Shown here piece after piece: positions 33,948 to 42,984 of a stretch of DNA of 64,000 nucleotides (its first letter is position 1; each line of letters starts with the position of its first letter). The stretch lies in NCBI GenBank assembly GCA_963726405.1, contig CAVSCF010000005.1, positions 1-64,000 on the forward strand, read 5' to 3'. Below the pieces are notes generated by a model. The model had not been told where the DNA came from. It did no database searches and saw only the letters and a program-made list of their open reading frames with translations. The translations under genes were made by a program, and so were the position numbers. The DNA comes from JAOUJD01 sp963726405 (GTDB taxonomy: Bacteria > Pseudomonadota > Gammaproteobacteria > Burkholderiales > Burkholderiaceae_F).

Positions 33948-34007
33948 CCGTGACACCCGCCGCGCCGCCGTCCGGCGCAGGCTCACTGCTACTGGCCGGT
34001 AAAGCCA

Positions 34008-35039
34008 ATGCAGACGGAAACGCAACTCACCCTCGACGATTTCGACTTCGCTTTGCCGCCTGAACTGATCGCGCAGCATCCGCTGCCCGAACGGACGGCG
34101 AGCCGGCTGCTGCACGTGGCGCCTGACGGGATGCGCGATCTGTCGTTTCCCGACGTCGAATGCCTGCTCGTGCCCGGCGACCTCCTCGTGTTCAACGACA
34201 CGCGTGTCGTCAAGGCGCGGCTGCTTGGCGCGAAGCCCACCGGCGGCCGGGTCGAAGCGCTGATCGAGCGCGTGCTCGAACCGACGCTCGCCCTAGCGAT
34301 GGTGCGCACCAGCCACACGCCGCGTGCGGGATCGGTGTTCCTGTTCGACGACGTGCGCGCCACCGTCGAGGGACGGCGCGACGACTTCTTCCTGCTGCGC
34401 TTCGACGAGGACGTCCATGCCCTGATGGAGCGCCATGGCCGCGTGCCCCTGCCGCCATACATCGGGCATGCGGATGGGAGCGAGGATGCGGACCGCTACC
34501 AGACCGTGTACGCCGCCCGCCGCGGAGCCGTGGCCGCGCCGACCGCGGGACTGCACTTCACGCGCGCGTTGCTCGATCACCTCGCCTCCCGCGGCGTCGA
34601 ACTGGCAACGATCACGCTGCACGTCGGCGCCGGCACCTTCCAGCCGGTCCGCGCCCGCAACCTGTCGGAGCACCGGATGCACTGCGAGTGGTTCGACATC
34701 GGCGAAGCCGCTGCGGCGGCCGTGAACGCCGCGAGAGCGCAGCGGCGCCGCGTCGTCGCGGTCGGCACGACCAGCCTGCGCGCCCTGGAGTCCGCCGGCA
34801 GCACGGGCACGCTGCGCGCGGGTGCCGACGAGACCGCCCTCTTCATCACGCCGGGATATCCGTTTCGCATGGTCGATGCCCTCATCACGAACTTCCACCT
34901 GCCACGCTCCACGCTGCTGATGCTGGTCTCCGCGTTCGCTGGCACGGAACGGATCCGACAGGCGTACGCGCACGCGATCGCGGACCGCTACCGCTTCTTT
35001 TCGTACGGGGACGCGATGTTCCTGGAGCGCGCGCGATGA
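34008..35039 (+). CDS. queA: S-adenosylmethionine:tRNA ribosyltransferase-isomerase QueA
   Basis: QueA transfers and isomerises the ribosyl part of SAM onto preQ1-modified tRNA, giving epoxyqueuosine (343 residues). Family sequence is clear: FALPPELIAQHPLPER, VFNDTRVVKARL, AAPTAGLHFTRALLDHL, HVGAGTFQPVR and TNFHLPRSTLLMLVSAF. The TGA overlaps the tgt ATG. QueG at 15196 performs the following step. Confidence 0.96.
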   Translation: MQTETQLTLDDFDFALPPELIAQHPLPERTASRLLHVAPDGMRDLSFPDVECLLVPGDLLVFNDTRVVKARLLGAKPTGGRVEALIERVLEPTLALAMVRTSHTPRAGSVFLFDDVRATVEGRRDDFFLLRFDEDVHALMERHGRVPLPPYIGHADGSEDADRYQTVYAARRGAVAAPTAGLHFTRALLDHLASRGVELATITLHVGAGTFQPVRARNLSEHRMHCEWFDIGEAAAAAVNAARAQRRRVVAVGTTSLRALESAGSTGTLRAGADETALFITPGYPFRMVDALITNFHLPRSTLLMLVSAFAGTERIRQAYAHAIADRYRFFSYGDAMFLERAR

Positions 35040-36178
35040 CGGCGGCCTTCGAGGTGCTTGCGACCGACGGCGCCGCGCGTCGCGGCCGGCTTTCGCTCAA
35101 CCACGGGACGGTCGAGACGCCCGTCTTCATGCCGGTCGGCACCTACGGCGCCGTCAAGGCCATGGCACCAGCCGAACTGGAGGACCTCGGCGCGCAGATC
35201 GTCCTGGGCAACACGTTTCACCTCTGGCTGCGCCCCGGGCTGGATGTCATCGATGCGCACGCCGGACTGCATCGCTTCATGGGATGGGCCCGACCCATCC
35301 TCACCGATTCGGGCGGCTTCCAGGTGTTCTCGCTCGGGGCCATGCGCAAGATCAGCGAGGAAGGCGTCAAGTTCGCCTCGCCCGTCAACGGCGACCGCCT
35401 GTTCCTCACCCCGGAGGAGTCGATGCGCATCCAGGCCGTGCTCGACTCGGACATCGCGATGGTCTTCGACGAGTGCACGCCGTATTCGATCGGCGACCGG
35501 CCCGCCAAGGCGGACGAGGCCGCCGCATCGATGCGCCTGTCGCTGCGCTGGGCGCAGCGCAGCCGCAGCGCGTTCGATGAACTCGGCGCCGCGCGCGACC
35601 GGCGCAATGCCCTGTTCGGCATCGTGCAGGGCGGCATGTTCGAGGCGCTGCGCGACGAATCGCTCGCCGGCCTGGTCGACATCGGCTTCGAGGGCTATGC
35701 GATCGGCGGCTTGTCGGTGGGAGAACCGAAGGAAGACATGCTGCGGATCCTCGCGCACACCACCCCAAGATTGCCGCCCGGCCGCCCGCGCTACCTGATG
35801 GGTGTCGGGACGCCGGAGGACCTGCTCGACGGTATCGCGGCGGGCATCGACATGTTCGACTGCGTCATGCCGACCCGGAATGCGCGCAACGGCTGGCTCT
35901 TCACCCGGTTCGGCGACATCAAGCTGCGCAACACCCGCTACCGCGCGGACACCGCCCCGCTCGACGAAACCTGCGGCTGCCCGACCTGTCGAACGTTCTC
36001 CCGCGGCTACCTGCACCATCTGCAGCGCGTCAACGAAATCCTCGGTGCTCGCCTCAACACGATCCACAACCTGCACTTCTACCTCGACCTGATGAGGCAG
36101 GCGCGGGAGGCGATCGCGGGCAGGCGTTTCGACGCCTTCCGTGAGGGTTTCCTGCAGGATCGCCGGCGCGGTATCTGA
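35036..36178 (+). CDS. tgt: tRNA-guanine transglycosylase Tgt
   Basis: Tgt exchanges G34 for preQ1 in GUN-anticodon tRNAs (380 residues). The catalytic aspartates lie in ILTDSGGFQVFSLG and FDCVMPTRNARNG. The zinc site is CGCPTCRTFSRGYLHHL. ATG at 35036 is fixed by the overlap with queA. The frame that opens at 34160 is read-through from within queA and is not used. Confidence 0.96.
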   Translation: MTAAFEVLATDGAARRGRLSLNHGTVETPVFMPVGTYGAVKAMAPAELEDLGAQIVLGNTFHLWLRPGLDVIDAHAGLHRFMGWARPILTDSGGFQVFSLGAMRKISEEGVKFASPVNGDRLFLTPEESMRIQAVLDSDIAMVFDECTPYSIGDRPAKADEAAASMRLSLRWAQRSRSAFDELGAARDRRNALFGIVQGGMFEALRDESLAGLVDIGFEGYAIGGLSVGEPKEDMLRILAHTTPRLPPGRPRYLMGVGTPEDLLDGIAAGIDMFDCVMPTRNARNGWLFTRFGDIKLRNTRYRADTAPLDETCGCPTCRTFSRGYLHHLQRVNEILGARLNTIHNLHFYLDLMRQAREAIAGRRFDAFREGFLQDRRRGI

Positions 36179-36202
36179 CGGGGCCCGCACGGGACCGGCC
36201 GC

Positions 36203-36208
36203 TATAAT
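36203..36208 (+). promoter_or_regulatory. -10 box upstream of yajC
   Basis: TATAAT lies 56 bases before the yajC start. No clear -35 at the usual distance. It may give the yajC-secD-secF genes their own transcript beyond read-through from tgt. Confidence 0.45.
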
Positions 36209-36263
36209 CGCGCGTTTGTCCGGGCGCCAGTGCCCGGGCGCTCACAACCTCCGGAGTACGTCG

Positions 36264-36611
36264 ATGTTCCTGATCTCCAACGCGTATGCGCAGGCTGCGC
36301 CGGCCGCGGCGCCGGGCGCCGAATCCTCGTTCATGTCGATCGGCTTCATGGTGCTGATTTTCGTGGTCTTCTACTTCCTTCTGATCCGGCCGCAGGTAAA
36401 GCGCCAGAAGGAACACAAGGCGATGATCGACGCCCTGAAAAAGGGCGACGAGGTCCTGACCGCCGGCGGCATCGTCGGCAAGATCGTCGAGATCCACGAG
36501 CAGTACGTCACCGTGCAGGTGGCGGCCGTGAACGGCCAGCCGGTCCAGCTTTCGATGCAGCGCACCGCCGTGCAGACGATCCTTCCCAAAGACACCTTCA
36601 AGCCGGCCTGA
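36264..36611 (+). CDS. yajC: preprotein translocase subunit YajC
   Basis: YajC is a small membrane partner of SecDF (115 residues). It has one transmembrane helix (about 25-44, VLIFVVFYFLLIRPQ), followed by the typical KRQKEHKAMIDALKKGDEVLT. ATG at 36264 has ccggag upstream; the frame extends to 36141 without reason. YajC-SecD-SecF is the classical order. Confidence 0.95.
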   Translation: MFLISNAYAQAAPAAAPGAESSFMSIGFMVLIFVVFYFLLIRPQVKRQKEHKAMIDALKKGDEVLTAGGIVGKIVEIHEQYVTVQVAAVNGQPVQLSMQRTAVQTILPKDTFKPA

Positions 36612-36617
36612 GGTTCC

Positions 36618-36635
36618 GCGGCGCTTGTGCGCCGC
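36618..36635 (+). other. intercistronic hairpin, yajC-secD
   Basis: GCGGCGC-TTGT-GCGCCGC forms a seven-pair stem without a T-run. It may protect the yajC message or tune secD translation; I do not call it a terminator. Confidence 0.4.
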
Positions 36636-36656
36636 AGGCCGTGACGCCGCACCCCG

Positions 36657-38510
36657 ATGAATCGCTACCCGCTCTGGAAGTACATCGTCATCGTCGTCGC
36701 CCTGGTCATCGGGGCGACGTACATGCTGCCCAATTTCTTTGGCGAGTCGCCGGCGGTGCAGGTGTCGTCGGCGAAATCGACCGTGAAGGTCGATCCCGCG
36801 CTCATCTCGCGGGTCGAAGACGTGCTCAAGGACGCGAAGATCGCGCACGAGGGCATCTACTTCGATACCGCCGGGCTCAATTCGACGATCCGGGTGCGCT
36901 TCCGCGACGCCGACACGCAGCTCGCAGCCAAGGACCTGATCCAGAAGGCGCTCGACCCGAGCCAGGAGGATCCGGCCTACGTCGTCGCGCTTAACCTGGT
37001 TTCCAACACCCCGCGCTGGCTGACCAGCCTGCGGGCGCTGCCGATGTACCTCGGCCTCGACCTGCGCGGAGGCGTCCACTTCCTGATGCAGGTCGACATG
37101 CGCGCGGCCGTCGACAAGCGACTCGACACGCTCGCCTCCGACATCCGCACGCTGCTGCGCGAGAAGAACATCCGCCACGCGGGCATCAACAAGACGGCGA
37201 CCGCGATCGAGATCCGGTTCCGTGACGCCGACACGCGAACCAAGGCCGAGGACGAGATCCGCAGCCAGATCCGCGAGTTGACGCTGAAAGAGGAGGGCGC
37301 CGGCGACAACCTCTCGATCGTCGCGACGCTGTCGCCCGCGGCCCAGAAGGAAATCCAGGACAACGCGCTGAAGCAGAACATCACCACGCTTCACAACCGG
37401 GTCAACGAACTGGGCGTGGCCGAGCCGGTGATCCAGCAGCAGGGCGCGGACCGCATCGTGGTGCAGCTACCCGGGGTGCAGGACGTCGCACGGGCCAAGC
37501 AGATCATCGGGCGCACCGCGACTCTGGAGATCCGCATGGTCGACCAGGAAGCGATGGCCGCGGGCACGCCGGGCGCGCTGACCGTCCCCGAACGCAAGGC
37601 AGGCGGCGTGGTCACGCCCACACCGCTGAAGCGCGAAGTCGTCGTGACGGGCAACCAGCTCAACGGCGCCTCGGCCACGCTGGACCAGAACCAGCGCCCG
37701 GCGGTGTCGGTGCGGCTCGACGAGGCCGGCGGCCGCGCGATGCGCGCGATCACGCGCGACAACATCGGCAAGCTGATGGCGATCGTGCTCTACGAGAAGG
37801 GCAAGGGCGAGGCCATCTCGGTCGCGCGCATCCAGGGCGAGTTCGGCAACCAGTTCCAGATCACCGGCAGCTTCACGGTGCAGGAAACCACCGACCTCGC
37901 GCTGCTGATCCGCTCCGGATCGCTGGCGGCGCCGATGGAGATCATCGAGGAACGGACGATCGGCCCGAGCCTCGGCAAGGAAAACATCGAACGCGGCTTC
38001 CGCTCGACGCTGTACGGCTTCACGGCCATCGCGATCTTCATGATCTTCTACTACCGGATCTTCGGCCTCATCTCGGTGGCGGCGCTGTCCGTGAACATGA
38101 TGCTGCTGATCGCGTTGCTGTCGATGCTGCAGGCGACGATGACGCTGCCCGGCATCGCGGCCGTCGCGCTGGCGCTGGGCATGGCGATCGACTCCAACGT
38201 GCTGATCAACGAGCGGGTCCGCGAGGAACTGCGCAACGGCCGCTCGCCCCAGCAGGCGATCACCGAGGGCTACGACAAGGCCTTCGCGACCATCCTCGAC
38301 TCGAACGTGACCACGCTCATCGCCGGCATTGCCCTGCTGACGTTCGGCTCGGGCCCCGTCCGCGGGTTTGCCATCGTGCACTCGCTCGGCATCATCACGT
38401 CGATCTTCTCGGCGGTGTTCGTGTCGCGTGCCATGGTCAATCTCGTGTACGGATCGCGCAAGAAACTGCAGTCGATCTCGGTCGGGCAGATCTGGAAACC
38501 GGGCGTCTGA
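36657..38510 (+). CDS. secD: protein translocase subunit SecD
   Basis: SecD works with SecF to pull translocated proteins out of the SecYEG channel using the proton gradient (617 residues). A first transmembrane helix (about 8-26) precedes the large periplasmic P1 domain; LGLDLRGGVHFLMQVDM is the conserved D1 region. The C-terminal six-helix part contains GPSLGKENIERGF and ALGMAIDSNVLINERVREE. Length is normal. SecF follows 27 bases later. Confidence 0.97.
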   Translation: MNRYPLWKYIVIVVALVIGATYMLPNFFGESPAVQVSSAKSTVKVDPALISRVEDVLKDAKIAHEGIYFDTAGLNSTIRVRFRDADTQLAAKDLIQKALDPSQEDPAYVVALNLVSNTPRWLTSLRALPMYLGLDLRGGVHFLMQVDMRAAVDKRLDTLASDIRTLLREKNIRHAGINKTATAIEIRFRDADTRTKAEDEIRSQIRELTLKEEGAGDNLSIVATLSPAAQKEIQDNALKQNITTLHNRVNELGVAEPVIQQQGADRIVVQLPGVQDVARAKQIIGRTATLEIRMVDQEAMAAGTPGALTVPERKAGGVVTPTPLKREVVVTGNQLNGASATLDQNQRPAVSVRLDEAGGRAMRAITRDNIGKLMAIVLYEKGKGEAISVARIQGEFGNQFQITGSFTVQETTDLALLIRSGSLAAPMEIIEERTIGPSLGKENIERGFRSTLYGFTAIAIFMIFYYRIFGLISVAALSVNMMLLIALLSMLQATMTLPGIAAVALALGMAIDSNVLINERVREELRNGRSPQQAITEGYDKAFATILDSNVTTLIAGIALLTFGSGPVRGFAIVHSLGIITSIFSAVFVSRAMVNLVYGSRKKLQSISVGQIWKPGV

Positions 38511-38537
38511 CGCCGACGGAACGAAAGAGGACGCACC

Positions 38538-39473
38538 ATGGAGTTCTTCCGCATTCGCCGCACGATTCCCTTCATGCGGTACTCGCTGATCCTGAACGCG
38601 ATCTCGCTGATCTCGTTCCTGGTCGCGGTCGGTTTCCTCGTCTTCCGCGGCCTGAGCCTGTCGGTCGAGTTCACCGGCGGCACCGTGATGGAGGTCTCGT
38701 ACAAGCAGGCCGCGGACGTCGAGCAGATCCGCGCCGCCATCGAGAAGAAAGGCTGGGGCGAGTTCCAGGTGCAGAACTTCGGCACCTCGCGCGACGTCAT
38801 GATCCGGCTGCCGGTGGAAAAGGGATACACGTCCGGCCAGCAGGCCGAGCGGGTGATGGAGACGCTGAAGGCGCAGGACCCGGCGGTCGAACTGCGGCGA
38901 GTGGAGTTCGTCGGCCCGCAGGTCGGCGAGGAACTCGCGCACGACGGCCTGCTCGCGCTGCTGATGGTCGTCATCGGCATCATGATCTACCTGGCCTTCC
39001 GCTTCGAGTGGAAATTCTCGGTGGCGGCCATCATCGCCAACCTGCACGACGTCATCCTCGTCATCGGCATGTTCGCGATCTTCCGCTGGGAGTTCTCGCT
39101 GCCGGTGCTGGCCGCCGTGCTCGCGGTGCTGGGCTATTCGGTCAACGAGTCGGTGATCATCTTCGACCGGGTGCGCGAGCACTTCAAGAAGATGCGCCGC
39201 GCCACCACGGTCGAGGTGATCGACTCGGCCATCACGGCGACCATCTCCCGCACGATCATCACGCACGGCTCGACGCTGTGCATGACGCTCGCGATGCTCT
39301 TCTTCGGCGGCCCGGCGCTGCACTACTTCGCGCTCGCGCTCACCATCGGCATCCTCTTCGGCGTCTATTCGTCGGTGTTCGTGGCGGCCGCGATCGCCAT
39401 GTACCTTGGCGTGAAGCGCGAGGACCTGGTGAAGGCCGTCAAGAAGGAAGACGAGCAGGTCGTCGTCCCGTAA
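38538..39473 (+). CDS. secF: protein translocase subunit SecF
   Basis: SecF completes the SecDF motor (311 residues, six predicted helices). Key features are SLSVEFTGGTVMEVSYK, VGPQVGEELAHDGLLALL, GYSVNESVIIFDRVREHF and TISRTIITHGSTL. An AaagAGG-type RBS lies before ATG 38538. The neighbouring cytochrome gene starts 22 bases downstream. Confidence 0.97.
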   Translation: MEFFRIRRTIPFMRYSLILNAISLISFLVAVGFLVFRGLSLSVEFTGGTVMEVSYKQAADVEQIRAAIEKKGWGEFQVQNFGTSRDVMIRLPVEKGYTSGQQAERVMETLKAQDPAVELRRVEFVGPQVGEELAHDGLLALLMVVIGIMIYLAFRFEWKFSVAAIIANLHDVILVIGMFAIFRWEFSLPVLAAVLAVLGYSVNESVIIFDRVREHFKKMRRATTVEVIDSAITATISRTIITHGSTLCMTLAMLFFGGPALHYFALALTIGILFGVYSSVFVAAAIAMYLGVKREDLVKAVKKEDEQVVVP

Positions 39474-39495
39474 ATCGCGTACAGCCGGGGAAAGG

Positions 39496-40164
39496 ATGCT
39501 CGAGGACAGCGCTTCCGCGGAGGCCGGCACCCGGATCTGGGACCTCCCGACCCGCCTGTTTCACTGGACGCTGGTCGTCCTGATCGCCTTCTCCGTCGTC
39601 ACCGTCAAGCTCGGCGGCCTCTGGATGGACTGGCACATGCGCTCGGGCTACGCGATCCTCACGCTCGTCCTGTTCCGCATCCTGTGGGGTTTCGCCGGCA
39701 GCCACTACGCGCGGTTTTCGACCTTCGTGCACCGGCCCGCCACCATCCTGGACTACCTGCGCGGATCCCTGTCGCACGGCGCCGGCCACAATCCGCTCGG
39801 CGGCCTGTCGGTGCTCGCGATCCTCGCCATGCTGCTCCTGCAGGCGAGCACGGGCCTGTTCTCCAACGACGGCAACTTCACCGAAGGTCCGCTGGCGCGG
39901 CTGGTGAGCAGCGCGGCCGGGGAACGCCTTTCGACAATTCATCGCCTCGGCGAATGGGCGCTCTATCTTCTCGTGGGGACGCACGTGGCGGCGATCGCGT
40001 ACTACTCGCTGTTCCGCAAGGCGGTTCTGGTGCGTCCCATGATCACGGGCGACCATCCCGTCGTCGATGTGCCACCGGCGGACGACAGTCTGGCAACGCG
40101 CCTGCGCGCGCTGCTGCTCGCGGCCCTGGCCGCTGGATGCGTGGCTTTCATCGTCACGCTGTAG
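39496..40164 (+). CDS. cytochrome b561-type membrane protein
   Basis: This is a 222-residue diheme-type cytochrome b of the Ni/Fe-hydrogenase B-subunit-like group. The start DLPTRLFHWTLVVLIAFSVV carries the first heme-ligand histidine. Further histidines fall in WHMRSGYAILTLVLFRILWG, HNPLGGLSVLAILAML and LGEWALYLLVGTHVAAIAYY. It would move electrons between membrane donors and periplasmic carriers. The cytochrome c at 40235 faces it across a shared hairpin, a pairing common in betaproteobacteria, so the two may interact. Confidence 0.85.
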   Translation: MLEDSASAEAGTRIWDLPTRLFHWTLVVLIAFSVVTVKLGGLWMDWHMRSGYAILTLVLFRILWGFAGSHYARFSTFVHRPATILDYLRGSLSHGAGHNPLGGLSVLAILAMLLLQASTGLFSNDGNFTEGPLARLVSSAAGERLSTIHRLGEWALYLLVGTHVAAIAYYSLFRKAVLVRPMITGDHPVVDVPPADDSLATRLRALLLAALAAGCVAFIVTL

Positions 40165-40181
40165 GCTGCGCCGAAACGAAC

Positions 40182-40213
40182 AACGCCGCCCGGTCGGCGA
40201 CCGGCGCGGCGTT
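40182..40213. terminator. bidirectional terminator hairpin
   Basis: An eight-pair outer stem AACGCCGC/GCGGCGTT encloses a six-pair stem CCGGTC/GACCGG with a three-base loop. It sits between the convergent cytochrome genes. T-runs are weak, but the stem is long and symmetrical. Confidence 0.7.
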
Positions 40214-40234
40214 GCGTTATGAAAGCGGCGAGAA

Positions 40235-40684
40235 CTACTTGTTGCGGAAGTCGTCGTGGCAGTTGTCGCAGGTCTTGGCCGTGGCCTGGAACTGCGTGCG
40301 GATGGCGCCGACATCGCCTGACTTGGCAACCTCGTTCAGCTTGATCACTTCCTGGCGCATGGCACGGCCCAATTCCTTCACCTTCGGGTCGGTGAACACC
40401 GCGGGCTTCGCCTTCGTGGGCGGCGTGCCACCCTTGTCCGATCCGGGGATGTACCCCTCACCCGGCAACTGCGAGGCGAAGTCGACGATGGCGGCGCTCT
40501 TCTGGATGGCGGCAACGTCCGGCTTGTCTGATTTCAGCTGGGTGAAGATGCGGCCCATGTGGTTGCCCATCAACACGTAGGCGGACTGGCGATAGCGGAT
40601 CGCGTCTTCTGGCTTCGAAAACTGGGCGGAGGCCGGCACGGCAACGGCCAGCAGCACGGCGGTGGTCAGCAAGCGGACTTTCAC
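40235..40684 (-). CDS. cytochrome c (class II, c'-like)
   Basis: This small periplasmic c-type cytochrome has 149 residues. It has a Sec signal peptide (cleavage near VPASAQ) and a single C-terminal heme site, TCDNCHDDFRNK, as in the four-helix cytochrome c' family. The N-terminal block EDAIRYRQSAYVLMGNHMGR is family-typical. Heme attachment close to the C-terminus distinguishes it from class I. It is convergent with the cytochrome b561-type gene. Confidence 0.92.
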   Translation of the reverse strand: MKVRLLTTAVLLAVAVPASAQFSKPEDAIRYRQSAYVLMGNHMGRIFTQLKSDKPDVAAIQKSAAIVDFASQLPGEGYIPGSDKGGTPPTKAKPAVFTDPKVKELGRAMRQEVIKLNEVAKSGDVGAIRTQFQATAKTCDNCHDDFRNK

Positions 40685-40818
40685 TTCGGGGCTCCTTTTT
40701 GGAGTCGGGTGGCAGGCGGGTGTCGCGTTCTCGGCGACGCGCTAACCTGACAGACAGTAACAGCGCGATCCATGAATTTATTCCACCCGGGTACGCGCCG
40801 CGGGACCTGGATCTGCCT

Positions 40819-42180
40819 TCAGGCCCGGCGCGCCAGTTCCCCGGCCTTGCCCAGGTAGCTGGCTGGCGTCAGGGCGAGCAGGCGGTCGCGCGCATCGGCG
40901 GGAATCTCGAGCCCGCGGATGAACGCGTGCAGCGCGTCGCGGGTGATGCCCTGCCCGCGCGTCAGCGCCTTCAACTGCTCGTACGGGTTCTCGACCCCGT
41001 AGCGCCGCATCACCGTCTGGACGGGTTCGGCGAGGACTTCCCAGGCGTCGTCGAGGTCCGCCCGCAATTTCGCCTCGTTGACTTCCAGCTTTCGCAGGCC
41101 GCGCAGGCAGGCGTCGTAGCCCACCAGCGAATAGCCGAACGCGACGCCGAGATTGCGCAGCACCGTGGAATCGGTCAGGTCGCGCTGCCAGCGCGACACG
41201 GGGAGCTTCTCCGCCAGGTGCCTCAAGACGGCGTTGCCGAGGCCCAGGTTGCCTTCGGAGTTCTCGAAGTCGATCGGGTTGACCTTGTGCGGCATCGTCG
41301 AGGAGCCGACCTCGCCGGCCCGGAGCTTCTGCCTGAAGTAGCCGAGCGAGATGTAGCCCCAGGCGTCGCGGTCGAGGTCGAGCAGGATGGTGTTCGCCCG
41401 GGCGACGGCGTCGAACAGCTCCGCCATGTAGTCGTGTGGCTCGATCTGGATCGTGTGCGGGTTGAACGTGAGTCCCAGGCCCTCGATCAGCTCACGCGAG
41501 AACCGTTCCCAGTCGACCCCGGGGTAGGCGGCAAGGTGCGCGTTGAAGTTGCCGACCGCGCCGTTCATCTTCGCCAGCAGTTGCACCCGTGCGATCGAAT
41601 CGATCGCCGCCCCAAGCCGCACCGCGACGTTGGCGAACTCCTTCCCGACCGTGGTCGGCGTCGCGGGCTGTCCGTGCGTGCGCGAGAGCATGGGCAGGTC
41701 TGCGTGCAGGTGCGCGTACTCCCGCAACTGGGCGTGAATCGCGCGCAGCCGACCCTGCAGCACGAAGCGCCCGCGCTCCAGCATCAGCGCATGGGAGACG
41801 TTGTTGATGTCCTCTGAGGTGCAGGCGAAGTGGATGAACTCCGCCGCCTTGCCGAGCGCCGCGCCGGTGCGCGCCTTGATGAAGTACTCGACCGCCTTGA
41901 CGTCGTGATTGGTCTCGGCCTCGATCGCCTTGATCTCGGTGCAGTCCTCGATGCTGAAGTGCACGACGAGTTGCCGCAGGTCGGCCTGCAGCGCCTCCGT
42001 CAATGGCGGAAGCTCGGGCAGGCCCAGCGACGACAGTGCGATCAGCCACTCGGTCTCGACCCGCAACCGCTCGCGCATGAACGCGAACTCGGAAAAGACG
42101 TCGCGAAGTTCGGCGGTCTGGCGCCCGTAGCGGCCGTCCAGCGGCGAAAGCGCGGTCAGGGAGAGAAGTTCGAGCGACAT
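40819..42180 (-). CDS. purB: adenylosuccinate lyase PurB
   Basis: PurB removes fumarate from SAICAR and adenylosuccinate in purine synthesis (453 residues). The start (LSPLDGRYGRQTAELRDVF), the block CTSEDINNVSHALML, SRTHGQPATPTTVGKE and the signature SSTMPHKVNPIDFENSEGN are the long proteobacterial PurB type. It is divergent from the GST gene. Confidence 0.97.
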   Translation of the reverse strand: MSLELLSLTALSPLDGRYGRQTAELRDVFSEFAFMRERLRVETEWLIALSSLGLPELPPLTEALQADLRQLVVHFSIEDCTEIKAIEAETNHDVKAVEYFIKARTGAALGKAAEFIHFACTSEDINNVSHALMLERGRFVLQGRLRAIHAQLREYAHLHADLPMLSRTHGQPATPTTVGKEFANVAVRLGAAIDSIARVQLLAKMNGAVGNFNAHLAAYPGVDWERFSRELIEGLGLTFNPHTIQIEPHDYMAELFDAVARANTILLDLDRDAWGYISLGYFRQKLRAGEVGSSTMPHKVNPIDFENSEGNLGLGNAVLRHLAEKLPVSRWQRDLTDSTVLRNLGVAFGYSLVGYDACLRGLRKLEVNEAKLRADLDDAWEVLAEPVQTVMRRYGVENPYEQLKALTRGQGITRDALHAFIRGLEIPADARDRLLALTPASYLGKAGELARRA

Positions 42181-42280
42181 GCCGGTGGACGGATCGGCAC
42201 CGAAGGAAATTCGGCACCAAAAGAGTGAAATCAGTGTAGCAAACGCGCAATTCGGATCGCTCCATCTCCCTCACTCGGTA

Positions 42281-42308
42281 TTGCGAGGCGGGCGGGCACC
42301 GATATACT
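42281..42308 (+). promoter_or_regulatory. sigma-70 promoter of the GST gene
   Basis: TTGCGA (42281-42286), 16 bases and TATACT (42303-42308) make a plausible promoter 32 bases before the GTG at 42341. It lies in the 160-bp divergent gap with purB. Confidence 0.55.
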
Positions 42309-42340
42309 GCAACGTCAACCTCTCCTGCCGTTCCCACCCC

Positions 42341-42964
42341 GTGTCCAAAAGCCTCCGCCTCGTCGGCTCGCTGACGAGCCCTTATGTGCGCAAGGTCCGC
42401 ATCGTGATGGCGGAAAAGCGCATCGAGTACCACCTCGACCTCGAAGACGTGTGGGCACCGGACAGCAGGATCCAGGACGCGAATCCGCTGGGCAAGGTGC
42501 CGTGCCTGATCATGGAAGACGGCGGTGCCGTGTTCGATTCGCGCGTGATCGTGGAATTCCTCGACACGATGACGCCGGTGTCCAAGCTGCTGCCGCCGAG
42601 CGGACGCGAACGGGCCGAAGTGCGCACCTGGGAAGCGCTGGGCGACGGCATGCTCGACGCCGCGATCCTCGTCCGCCTCGAGCAGACGCAGCGCCCGGCC
42701 GAGCAGCAGAGCCAGAAGTGGATCGATCGCCAGATGGGCAAGATCCACGCAGGGCTCGCCGCAATGAGCCGCGGACTCGGCGAGAAGCCATGGTGCAACG
42801 GCAACGCCTATACGCTGGCCGACGTCGCGGTCGGCTGCACGCTCGGCTATCTCGATTTCCGCTTCGCGCACATCCCCTGGCGCGACAGCTATCCGAACCT
42901 CGCGCGGCTTTACGAGAAACTGGCTGCGCGCCCGTCCTTCGCCGAGACCCAGCCGCCGCAGTAA
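42341..42964 (+). CDS. glutathione S-transferase family protein
   Basis: This is a 207-residue cytoplasmic GST-fold protein, similar to YibF-type bacterial GSTs. The thioredoxin-like half has LRLVGSLTSPYVRKVRIVMAEK (the SPY segment occupies the active-site region), NPLGKVPCLIMEDG and VFDSRVIVEFLD. The helical half has LADVAVGCTLGYLDFRF. GTG at 42341 follows the promoter at 42281; the frame that opens at 42179 overlaps purB. The substrate is unknown. Confidence 0.88.
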   Translation: MSKSLRLVGSLTSPYVRKVRIVMAEKRIEYHLDLEDVWAPDSRIQDANPLGKVPCLIMEDGGAVFDSRVIVEFLDTMTPVSKLLPPSGRERAEVRTWEALGDGMLDAAILVRLEQTQRPAEQQSQKWIDRQMGKIHAGLAAMSRGLGEKPWCNGNAYTLADVAVGCTLGYLDFRFAHIPWRDSYPNLARLYEKLAARPSFAETQPPQ

Positions 42965-42984
42965 GCCGCGGTCGCTCACGCCGC

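Noticed and set aside
37467..39530. A 687-codon frame antisense to secD/secF
   Set aside because: It is a GC-rich shadow frame, rich in Arg, His and Asp, with no domain; secD and secF are unambiguous on the other strand.
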